Assembly (NCBI RefSeq): GCF_009727065.1
Contig: NZ_WNLP01000009.1
Span: 40,301-104,300, forward strand
Length of the DNA: 64,000 nucleotides
Reading direction: 5' to 3'
Source: Bifidobacterium canis
Lineage (GTDB): Bacteria > Actinomycetota > Actinomycetes > Actinomycetales > Bifidobacteriaceae
Every line of letters begins with the position of its first letter. Within the stretch, counting starts at the first letter, position 1. This document shows positions 9,787 through 17,820 of this stretch, piece by piece. The notes under the pieces were generated by a model, which saw only the letters and a list, made by a program, of their open reading frames with translations, made no database searches and was not told the DNA's origin. The translations under genes and the position numbers were made by a program.

Positions 9787-12267
9787 TTGCAGTCACTGCA
9801 TTTAACATCCGCCATATTCCGAAGAACCCGCGCGCTATGCGTTGCATTATGCGCGATGGTAGCCGCGTGCTTCGCGATGATGGCGCCGTCTGCGTTGGCA
9901 GAGGAGACCAATCCGGCGCAGCAGATCACCGTCACCGCGCAGAATATAGGCGACGGCAAATATCTGCTCGATGTGACGAATAACGGTAGCGAAGATCTGA
10001 CCGACGTGCACGGCGTGACCACCGTGCCGCAGGAACTCACGAAGCTGGGACTTGACCCGACATATGAGTGGAAGACCGGCGAGCTCGCTGCGGGCAAATC
10101 CGCGCACGCGCAGCGCAACGGCACCGACTTGGTGCTGACGCTCAAGGAAACCGCCCAGCAGCCGGCGGGCGGCAACGCCGGCAACGCGGGCACTGCGCAA
10201 GGCAACAACAGCAGCGTAGATAACGCAGCCGCCGCATCTTCAGTGAGCGGCAAGAACGCGAAGAATGCGAACGATATGCACAACGCCAAGCAAGTGCTCG
10301 CTGCCACTGGTTCAGCGACGCTGGCGTTGGGATTGGTCGCGCTCGCCGCAGTGTGCATCGGCGCTCCGCTGGTGAGCTCCAACGGCACTGTGCGCCGCCG
10401 CGTTATCGGCACAACCGCAGGCGTTGTGTCGCTCGCCGTGGCACTCGCACTCGTGGCTCCGGGCGCGCAAAAGGCATCGGCGGCAGAAGTGAACGCCGAG
10501 GCCAAGAACGTGCCGACTACACTGACGTATCGCAACACCGACTACACGCTGACCAGCGACATCACCGTCAGCTATGAGAAGGTGGATGCCAACACGCTCA
10601 ACTCCGTTGAATACGCGAAGGCGATGGGCGCTGGCTGGAATCTGGGCAATCAATTCGACGGCGAAGACACCGATTTGAGCAAGCCCGACACCGGCGAAGA
10701 GGCGTGGGGCAACCCGAAGATCACTCGTGAACTCATCCACTCCGTCAAGGAGCAGGGCTACTCGAATATTCGCATTCCGATGACGGTTGATCGCCGCTCG
10801 ACTCAGGGCGCCGACGGTCACTGGACGATCGACGCGAACTGGCTCAAGCGCTACAAAGAAGTCGTCGACTGGGCGGTTGACGAGGGATTGTATGTGATGA
10901 TCAACGTGCACCACGATTCCTGGATCTGGCTCAAGAACTGGAATGGCGACACCTCCGCCTCTGAATACACGCGTTTCACTGATTACTGGAAGCAGCTTTC
11001 GCAGTACTTCGCGAACGACTCCGGCAAAATCTGCTTCGAGACAATCAACGAGCCGCAGTTTGCCGAAGGAACCGACGAACAGAAGCAAACCAAGCTCGAC
11101 ACGCTGAACAAGGCGGCGTACAGCATCATTCGCGGCACCAAAGGCAACGAAACGCGCATGATCGTCATCGCCACGATGAACACCGGCGCCGAAGATTTCA
11201 AACTCGAGGCGACGCAGAAGTTCATCTCTAATCTGAACGACCCATATGTGATGGCAACCGTGCACTATTACTCGGAGTGGGTGTTCAGCGCGAACCTCGG
11301 CAAGACTCGCTTCGACGAGACGATTTTCGGAGACCCGAGCTACACGCCGCGCACGGCAATCGACCAGCTGATGAACAAGCTCGACGCGCACTTCTCCGCG
11401 AATAATATCGGCGTGTGCATCGGCGAATTCGGCTTGCTCGCCTACGACTCCGCCTCCGACGACGCGTTGCAAAGCGGAGAGGAGCTGAAGTACTACGAAT
11501 ATGTGGCATATCAAGCAAATCAGCACGGCTACTCGTACGACTTCTGGGACAACGGTTCGGGCATCGACCGCACCAATCCGAACTACACGTGGAAGAAGCC
11601 AGCCGTCGGCGCGACGCTCGCGCAGGCTGCTCTGAAGGGTCGCTCGTCTTACACGAAGGGACTCAACACGCTGTTCTACGAGACCGCGCCAACCGAAGAC
11701 GCCAAGCTGCCGCTGGAACTCAACGGCAACACGTTCCAAGGCATCGACGGACTCACCGAAGGCACCGACTACACCTACGACGACGCCAGCGCCACGCTGA
11801 CACTCACGCGCGACTATCTGACGCGCGTCTACAACGCCAAGGGTGCGGACGGCATCTGCGCAGACCTGCAACTGAAGTTCAGCGCAGGGCCGGCGTGGAA
11901 CCAATACATCGTGCGCGTCACGCAGCCGGCGGCATCGCGCGCTTCTGCCAGTGGCACGCGCGCGGACGGCATCGCCATCCCCGTCGACTTCAACGGCAAC
12001 GAAGTGATGAGCATCACTGCCATGCAAGACGGCCAGCGCGTCGGCCCGAACTCGAGCTGGTGGAACTGGCTGCAGAACGGTGAGGCGTTCCAAATCAAAT
12101 ATGATTCCGCGGATCGCGTGCACGGCACCATCACGATGCGCTCGTCGTTCTTCAACGATGCGTCGGTGAAAGACGGCACGGTTACGCTCGAAGTGACTTT
12201 CCAGAACGGCATGACGCTGAGCATTCCGTTCACTATTGCGGGAAGCGCGGTGAGCTACGGCAACTGA
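9787..12267 (+). CDS. Endo-beta-1,4-glucanase/xyloglucanase, GH5 with CBM_X2 and CBM46-like modules
   Basis: 826 residues from a TTG at 9787, chosen because AGAAAAGAGGGAG sits just upstream and a typical signal peptide follows (basic start, ALCVALCAMVAACFAMMAPSALA). A GTG at 9703 is an in-frame alternative. Order: signal peptide, a beta-rich domain (about 40-135), an Asn/Gly/Ala linker, LAATGS at about 170 with a hydrophobic helix, a second signal-like helix after RRR, then the GH5 domain from about 275. The GH5 domain has MGAGWNLGN, acid/base Glu in INEPQ (about 418) and nucleophile Glu in IGEFG (about 545). A CBM_X2 Ig-like module starts near 628 and a CBM46-like module near 716. The catalytic-Ig-CBM46 order is that of Bacillus Cel5B, a GH5_4 enzyme active on xyloglucan. 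It acts outside the membrane. Confidence 0.8.
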   Translation: MQSLHLTSAIFRRTRALCVALCAMVAACFAMMAPSALAEETNPAQQITVTAQNIGDGKYLLDVTNNGSEDLTDVHGVTTVPQELTKLGLDPTYEWKTGELAAGKSAHAQRNGTDLVLTLKETAQQPAGGNAGNAGTAQGNNSSVDNAAAASSVSGKNAKNANDMHNAKQVLAATGSATLALGLVALAAVCIGAPLVSSNGTVRRRVIGTTAGVVSLAVALALVAPGAQKASAAEVNAEAKNVPTTLTYRNTDYTLTSDITVSYEKVDANTLNSVEYAKAMGAGWNLGNQFDGEDTDLSKPDTGEEAWGNPKITRELIHSVKEQGYSNIRIPMTVDRRSTQGADGHWTIDANWLKRYKEVVDWAVDEGLYVMINVHHDSWIWLKNWNGDTSASEYTRFTDYWKQLSQYFANDSGKICFETINEPQFAEGTDEQKQTKLDTLNKAAYSIIRGTKGNETRMIVIATMNTGAEDFKLEATQKFISNLNDPYVMATVHYYSEWVFSANLGKTRFDETIFGDPSYTPRTAIDQLMNKLDAHFSANNIGVCIGEFGLLAYDSASDDALQSGEELKYYEYVAYQANQHGYSYDFWDNGSGIDRTNPNYTWKKPAVGATLAQAALKGRSSYTKGLNTLFYETAPTEDAKLPLELNGNTFQGIDGLTEGTDYTYDDASATLTLTRDYLTRVYNAKGADGICADLQLKFSAGPAWNQYIVRVTQPAASRASASGTRADGIAIPVDFNGNEVMSITAMQDGQRVGPNSSWWNWLQNGEAFQIKYDSADRVHGTITMRSSFFNDASVKDGTVTLEVTFQNGMTLSIPFTIAGSAVSYGN

Positions 12268-12310
12268 TCTGCCGAATAATAATAAGTAATAATAATTTGC
12301 ATGAGTAGCT

Positions 12311-12353
12311 GCGGAGTGCGGCGCGTATCAGCTAGATATGCGCCGCACTCCGC
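12311..12353 (+). terminator. Hairpin terminator after endoglucanase
   Basis: GCGGAGTGCGGCGCGTATC (12311-12329) pairs with GATATGCGCCGCACTCCGC (12335-12353), with one G-T pair and a 5-base loop. The core is shared with the hairpin at 5109-5146. Confidence 0.75.
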
Positions 12354-12375
12354 ATATGCGAAGAACATCCATTCC

Positions 12376-12581
12376 GGAGAATTATTCTCTAAGGTAGAGC
12401 CCCGTAAATCAGAGAATTATTCTCCGCGGAAGATAATCGTAAGGGCTGGTGCTCGCTACCTTAGAGAATTATTCTCCCGCGAGGATATTTGTAATGATTA
12501 GAGAGGCGCAACTGAGAGAATAATTCTCCGGAATGTATGTTCGTAATGGTTACGGGACCCCCAATTAGAGAATAATTCTCC
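12376..12581. repeat. Phased array of the 15-bp palindrome (array 3)
   Basis: Copies lie at 12376-12390, 12411-12425, 12463-12477, 12515-12529 and 12567-12581, with start distances of 35, 52, 52 and 52. The array lies between the endoglucanase terminator and the beta-galactosidase. Its spacers match the other arrays, partly in reverse orientation (GATAATCGTAA). Confidence 0.9.
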
Positions 12582-12638
12582 GGAATGGATAAACTTCCCG
12601 GACGGAGCGAGTCTCAGAGGCGAGAGAGTGGGCGAGTC

Positions 12639-12690
12639 ATATGTATGACGATTTGACTAATAAATGCTTATTGAGTAAGTTATAAATAAG
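12639..12690. promoter_or_regulatory. Shared promoter-proximal element with 24-bp inverted repeat (copy 3)
   Basis: Identical to 9548-9570 over 23 bases, then CTTATTGA-N8-TAAATAAG at 12667-12690. It is 105 bp before the beta-galactosidase start. The combination with the palindrome array matches the endoglucanase promoter. Confidence 0.55.
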
Positions 12691-12794
12691 AAGTATTCAG
12701 GTGGGCAGAGCGGCGGCATGAGACACGGTTCTCTCTCGCGATGAAGCGAGCGCTCGCGCGGCAATGCACAGCAGAAACAGAAAGAAGAAAAGTA

Positions 12795-14794
12795 ATGGCG
12801 ATGTTCAGCGACTTCCTTTTTGGCGGTGACTGGAACCCCGAGCAGTGGCCGCAAGCCACATGGGAACACGACGTCGAGCTGCTCGAGCAGGCGCACGTCA
12901 ACGAGGCGACGATCAACGTGTTCTCGTGGGCATTGCTCGAACCGCGCGAAGGCGAATATGATTTTCGATGCTCGACTCGATCGTCGAGCTGCTCAACAAG
13001 CACGATTTCAAGATAGTGATGGCGACCGGCACAGCGGCGATTCCCGCGTGGATGGCACGCAGATACCCGCAGGTCATGCGCACCGGCGTCGACGGCACGC
13101 ACCAGATCTTCGGCGGACGCCACAACTTCTGCCCGAGCTCGCCGAAGTTCCGCTCCGCCGCGCGCGCGTTGGCATCGCGCGTCGCACAGCGCTACACCGG
13201 CGAGAAAAACCTCGTGTGCTGGCACGTGAACAACGAGTATGGCAACGGCGGCGGCTACTGCTACTGCGACACCTGCGCGCAGGAATTCCGCCACTGGCTC
13301 GAACGCAAATACGGCTCCGTCGAAGCGCTCAACCGCGCATGGTGCATGAATTTCTGGAGCCACACGATCCATGATTGGAGCGACGTTGTGCCACCGGTCA
13401 CCTACGGCGACGGCATCGGCACCGACAAATGCGTGATCTCCGGGTTGCAGGTGGATTATCGCCGCTTCCAAAACGAGCAGATGCTCGCATGCTACACGAT
13501 TGAGCGCGACGCGATCCGCGAATTCGACACCGAGACGCCGATCACCACGAACTTGATGGGGACGTTCAAAGACCTCGATTATTTCAGCTGGGGCCGCGAG
13601 ATGGACGTCGTGAGCTGGGACAATTACCCCGGCATGGACACGCAGCCGAGCTTCACGGCGATGTGCCACGACCTGATGCGCGGCGTGGGCGGCGGCAAAC
13701 CGTTCATGCTGATGGAGCAGACGCCGAACCAGCAGAACTGGTTCCCATACTGCAAGGTGAAGCGCCCCGGCGAAGTGGGCAAACTGAGCTGGCAGGCGGT
13801 GGCGCACGGCGCCGACACCGTGCAGTTCTTCCAACTCAAGCAGTCGATCGGTGGATGCGAGCGCTTCCACGGCGCGGTCATCGGGCACGATAATTCAGAC
13901 CGTTCGCGCACATACCGCGAGGTGCGCGCGCTCGGCTCCGACTTGCAGGATCGCGCGAAGCAGCTCATGGGTTCGCGCGTCAAGGCTCGCGTCGCCGTGA
14001 TGTTCGACTGGGAGAATTACTGGTCGCTCGAAGGGTGCGTCGGCCCAACGCAGGGGCTGCATTATCCGGACGAAGTGCACCGCTTCTACCGCCCGTTCTG
14101 GAAGCGCAACGTCGCCGTCGACATGATCGAGAGCACGGCTGATGTGGACGTGCTGAAGCAATACGACATTGTGGTCGCGCCGACGCTCATCATGGTCAAG
14201 CCCGGCGTCGCCGACAATCTCGAGGAATACGTGCGTTCTGGCGGACGACTGGTGACCGGCTACATGTCGGGCATCCACAACGAATTCGATCTGGTGATTC
14301 CAGGCGGCTACCCGGGGCCGCTGCGTGAACTGTGCGGACTGTGGGTCGAAGAGATCGACGCGATCGCACCGGACGCCACGATTGATGTGAACCTCGGCGG
14401 TGAGGAGGCTGGCGACCATGCCGACGGCACGATTGTTGCCAGCATCATCGAACTCGAAGGCGCACAGACCTTGGCGACCTATGGCGGAGACGATTTCTAC
14501 GCCGGCACTGCCGCCGCGACCGTGCACGAGGTGGGCGACGGCAAGGCATACTTCATCGGCACGGCGCTGGACGATGCGGGCATGAGCGCGCTGATCGACC
14601 CGATCATCGACGAATCCGGTGTTCCGACAATCGACGCTCCGGAGAACGTCGAAGTGATGCGCCGCTACGCCGACGACGGCACGGTGTTCACGATTGTCAC
14701 GAACACCGGCGACGAAGCGACCGAATGGACCGATGAGCAGGGTGTGCTTCATCAGCTCAACCCATTCGCCGTGCTGGTGCTCACTAACGAATAA
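12795..14794 (+). CDS. Beta-galactosidase, GH42 family (one frameshift as sequenced)
   Basis: About 666 residues. FGGDWNPEQWP at the N-terminus is the GH42 hallmark. HVNNEYGN carries the acid/base Glu and LMEQTPNQQNW the nucleophile Glu; a trimerisation-type domain and a small C-terminal beta domain follow. No signal peptide, so it acts in the cytoplasm. The reading frame breaks at the T-tract 12962-12965: EGEYDF ends one frame and MLDSIVELL continues in another. One extra T would give DFSMLDSIVELL, as expected for the family. AGAAGAAAAG precedes the ATG at 12795. In this locus the likely substrate is galactose on xyloglucan side chains, which is inference. Confidence 0.85.
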
Positions 14795-14810
14795 CCCACC
14801 TGTTTCCTAC

Positions 14811-14862
14811 CAATATGCATGGGTTGCGAGGAGCTGCCTTGCGACCCATATGCAGGTGGCCG
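14811..14862 (+). terminator. Possible terminator after beta-galactosidase
   Basis: ATGGGTTGC pairs with GCGACCCAT (one G-T pair) around a short loop, just after the stop. It lacks a clear T-run, so it is weaker than the other terminators here. The rest of 14863-15022 holds a small hairpin GCCAACGC/GCGTTGGC near 14950-14973. Confidence 0.4.
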
Positions 14863-15022
14863 CAAGTTCGACTCATATATATTCGGCTCGATATGTGTTG
14901 GATGTGTTGGTCGGAAAGAATGAAAAGCACCGAGCTCATACCGCTGAGAGCCAACGCGTAAACAGGCGTTGGCAGAGCACGGCATACACTGGAATCATTG
15001 CATTCTAAAACGAGGTTCAACA

Positions 15023-15928
15023 ATGTCTAGGCAAGCACACGTTCTCACGTTTGAGATCAACACGTATTTCACACGGTATGCGCTGTTCTCAAACGGTCGC
15101 ATGGGCATTCCCGGCACCATTGCGACGCCGAACACCGATCTCGACGCATTCTATGACGCATTGATTCAAGTGGTGCGCAAAACCGCCGTGCCGCTCGACG
15201 GCATCGCCATCAGCGCGCCAGGCTTCATCGACACCGACACGCAAACCGCGCTGACCGCCGGCGCACTGAAGATTCTGACGAAAGAGCAGATCGGCAAAGA
15301 ACTGGCACGCAGACTCGGCCAAGACATTCCCACGTGGATCGAAAACGACGCGAACTGCGCAGCAATGGCCGAACGCATGACCGGCAACGCACAGAAACTC
15401 GACGATTTCGTGCTCATCACCCTCGACGTCGGCATGGGCGGTGCATTGTTCCTCGACGGCAAACTGCGCCGTGGCAAAGACTGGCGCGCCGCGGAACTCG
15501 GCATGATGATCATCAATTACGATTCCGTCGGAGCGCTGCCGCTGCACGACTTCGTGTCGACGGCAAAACTGACGGAATGGTACGCCGACGAATTCAACAC
15601 AGACAAAGGCGAAGTATTGCCCAGCACGTTGTTCCGCCAGCTCGATAACCCGCGTGTGCGCGCCATCGTCGAACGCTGGGTGAACTACGTGGCAGTCGGC
15701 ATCTTCAACATCGTCGCCAGCGTAGACCCCGAGGTTGTGCTCATCGGCGGCAGTATTTCACGCGAACCGCAGCTCATTCCGATGATCGAGTCCGCGCTCA
15801 ACACGTTCCGTGACTGGAAGCCGTTCAAAACGAAGATCAAGCGTTGCCGTCACAGTGGCAATGCGGGATTGATCGGCGCGTACTATGCGTTCATGGAAGA
15901 AGTGGGCGTGCCCGAACTCGGCAAGTGA
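15023..15928 (+). CDS. ROK-family protein (sugar kinase-like, without DNA-binding domain)
   Basis: 301 residues. ROK features include ISAPGFIDTDT, WIENDANCAA and LDVGMGGALFLDG, the actin-like ATPase fold used by glucokinases and by NagC/XylR-type repressors. There is no N-terminal helix-turn-helix. The usual AGELGH and Cys-rich zinc motif are altered to AELGMM with no CxCGxxGC, so kinase activity is uncertain. CGAGG lies upstream of the ATG at 15023. It is convergent with the TetR gene, with 3 bases between the stop codons. It may sense or phosphorylate a sugar released by the neighbouring glycosidases. Confidence 0.75.
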   Translation: MSRQAHVLTFEINTYFTRYALFSNGRMGIPGTIATPNTDLDAFYDALIQVVRKTAVPLDGIAISAPGFIDTDTQTALTAGALKILTKEQIGKELARRLGQDIPTWIENDANCAAMAERMTGNAQKLDDFVLITLDVGMGGALFLDGKLRRGKDWRAAELGMMIINYDSVGALPLHDFVSTAKLTEWYADEFNTDKGEVLPSTLFRQLDNPRVRAIVERWVNYVAVGIFNIVASVDPEVVLIGGSISREPQLIPMIESALNTFRDWKPFKTKIKRCRHSGNAGLIGAYYAFMEEVGVPELGK

Positions 15929-15931
15929 AAT

Positions 15932-16729
15932 CTACCGTTCCTGAATGGTGTAGGGGAGCAGGCAGCGCGTGTCTGAAGGATCATGCTCGCTGGGATCATA
16001 GAGCCCCTGCCACGTGTGCGCGGGGAACACGATATCGCTGAAATGCAGCCATTCCTCGAGCAAATCTAGCGAATCGTCTGCGAGCCAGCGCTGCTGCAAA
16101 CCGTCGATTGCCGAAGACACGAGCGTGAACAAGTCGAAGAACTGCTCCTCGTTCATGCCGGCGGGCAGCATCCAGCTCATCGAGCCGACCATCTCCCAGT
16201 GCCGCATATGCCTGCCGGTGAAGAACTGGTGCGCCGGATGATCGGGATTCAACGCTTCGCCGCTCAACACGCAGAACAGCTGGATCATCTCCGGTCGTTG
16301 CATGTTATAGAGTACGGTGTTCAGGCAGTAGCGCGGGTAATAATACACATAATGACCGTCGCCATCGAGCGCGGCGCAATTGTATGCGGCGAAATCACTT
16401 GCCTCCGTGGTGTCGTAGTTCTCGGTGAGCACCATGTTGAGCAAGTCTTCTTTTGAGTCGATGTAGTGATAGAGCGCGGCCTCGCTGATGCCGATCTCGT
16501 CGGAGATATCTTGCAAGCTCATGCCCCAGTAGCCTTTGACCGCCAGGATTTTTGTCGCCGCGCTCAGAATCTGCAGGTGACGCTCCTCCTGACTCATGCG
16601 CTTGCGCTTGACGAACCGCTTGCCGGACGTGGTGTCGCGCACAGTGATCTCGTGCGAGGAGATGGTGTGACGATGTGAATCGCTCGACTGGTGCTGCTGA
16701 TCCAAGATCTGCTGCCATGCGTCAATCAT
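15932..16729 (-). CDS. TetR/AcrR-family transcriptional regulator
   Basis: 265 residues. The helix-turn-helix lies at about residues 40-85 (LSAATKILAVKGYWGMSLQD, then IGISEAALYHYIDSKEDLL), preceded by an unusual N-terminal tail of some 35 residues. The C-terminal ligand-binding domain is of unknown specificity. GAGGAGG precedes the ATG at 16729 by 4 bases; an in-frame start 66 bases earlier has no such site. It is adjacent to an esterase and a glycosidase cluster, so it is a candidate regulator of that cluster. Confidence 0.85.
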   Translation of the reverse strand: MIDAWQQILDQQHQSSDSHRHTISSHEITVRDTTSGKRFVKRKRMSQEERHLQILSAATKILAVKGYWGMSLQDISDEIGISEAALYHYIDSKEDLLNMVLTENYDTTEASDFAAYNCAALDGDGHYVYYYPRYCLNTVLYNMQRPEMIQLFCVLSGEALNPDHPAHQFFTGRHMRHWEMVGSMSWMLPAGMNEEQFFDLFTLVSSAIDGLQQRWLADDSLDLLEEWLHFSDIVFPAHTWQGLYDPSEHDPSDTRCLLPYTIQER

Positions 16730-16850
16730 TGGTCCTCCTCGCGCGTGAACTGCGAATATCTTTCGAATATCTATTGTGGTGGCAGAGTAGTACATCGCGC
16801 GCGAATATGCACAAAGGCAATCTGCGCGGGCAATGCTTCAAAAAACTCTC

Positions 16851-17669
16851 TCAGGCGAAGGTGCGCGAGAGCCAGTCGAGGGCGAGCGTCGGCCAGCTTT
16901 GAATGGCGGGCTCGATGCCATTCGTGCCACCCCAGCCGGTCATTGCGGTGCCGAGTCCGAGCCCATGCCCGCCTTGCGGGAACAGGTGCGCTTCGATCGG
17001 CACGTTCGCGGCGTGGCAGGCTGCGATCAGCTGCAACGTGTTCTCCACCGGCACGCAATCGTCGGTCATCGTATGCCAGACGAACACCGGTGGGGTCTTC
17101 TCGTCGATGTGCTCTTCGATGCTCACTTCGTGCATCAGCGTGGGGTCCAAGTAGTTGTCGCCGAGCAGCATGCGGAAGCTGCCGTCATGGCGGAATTCAC
17201 CGGCGGTGATGACGGGATAGCCGAGCATCAGCGCGTTCGGGCGCAGTGCATCAGGATCGTAGCCTTGCTCGCGAATGGCGTCATCACCAGCGGTTGTGGC
17301 GAAGTTGGCGGCGAGATGGCCACCGGCGGAGAAGCCGAGGATGGTGATGCGGTTCGTGTCGATGTTCCATTCGCGTGCGTGGTCGTGCATCATCTGCACG
17401 GCTGCCGCAACCTGCACCAATGCGGTCGGGTAGACGGATGGTGCGCACGAATAGCGGAGCACGAACGCGTTGTAGTCGGCGGGAAGGAATTGCAGGGCGA
17501 TGGGCTCGGCCTCGCGATCGGAGGTTCGAGAGTAGCCGCCGCCAGGAATGATCAGCACGGTCGGGCGCAGGCGGTCGGGAACGATCTCCTCGGAATTGTC
17601 GGGAACGTAGCCGGTGAAGCGTGCGAGTGCGCCGTTGTTGCCGGGAATAGTAGTGTCAATGTATTGCAT
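16851..17669 (-). CDS. Alpha/beta hydrolase, acetylesterase-like
   Basis: 272 residues, cytoplasmic. VLIIPGGGYSRTSDREAEPIA is the oxyanion-hole region, GFSAGGHLA carries the nucleophile Ser, and FPQGGHG near the C-terminus carries the catalytic His. This is the pattern of bacterial acetyl (xylan) esterases of the BD-FAE/CE type. AAAGGTG precedes the ATG. Plant xyloglucan galactose residues are O-acetylated, so deacetylation of imported oligosaccharides is a reasonable role, but that is inference. It lies upstream of and in the same direction as tetR, with a 121-bp gap. Confidence 0.75.
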   Translation of the reverse strand: MQYIDTTIPGNNGALARFTGYVPDNSEEIVPDRLRPTVLIIPGGGYSRTSDREAEPIALQFLPADYNAFVLRYSCAPSVYPTALVQVAAAVQMMHDHAREWNIDTNRITILGFSAGGHLAANFATTAGDDAIREQGYDPDALRPNALMLGYPVITAGEFRHDGSFRMLLGDNYLDPTLMHEVSIEEHIDEKTPPVFVWHTMTDDCVPVENTLQLIAACHAANVPIEAHLFPQGGHGLGLGTAMTGWGGTNGIEPAIQSWPTLALDWLSRTFA

Positions 17670-17699
17670 GATGCACCTTTGCAGAACAGTGGTGGGTAC

Positions 17700-17747
17700 G
17701 CATCCGATAAGTCATCTGGTAATTCATCTGATGTCTCACTTGATAAT
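17700..17747. repeat. Four tandem 12-bp repeats upstream of the esterase
   Basis: Units 17700-17711, 17712-17723, 17724-17735 and 17736-17747 are variants of TCATCTGATAAT (minus strand ATTATCAGATGA). They start 30 bases upstream of the esterase ATG, a position suited to operator iterons. No regulator has been linked to them. Confidence 0.55.
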
Positions 17748-17820
17748 AGAACCAGCTCTCGTCTGCGCGAGTGTGTGCAGACGAGTTGTGCTGGCTGGGG
17801 TTTTATGTGATTCGGATTCG

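Noticed and set aside
5172..12581. CRISPR array
   Set aside because: The repeats are 15-bp palindromes with spacers that are themselves related, there are only four or five per site, and no cas genes are present.
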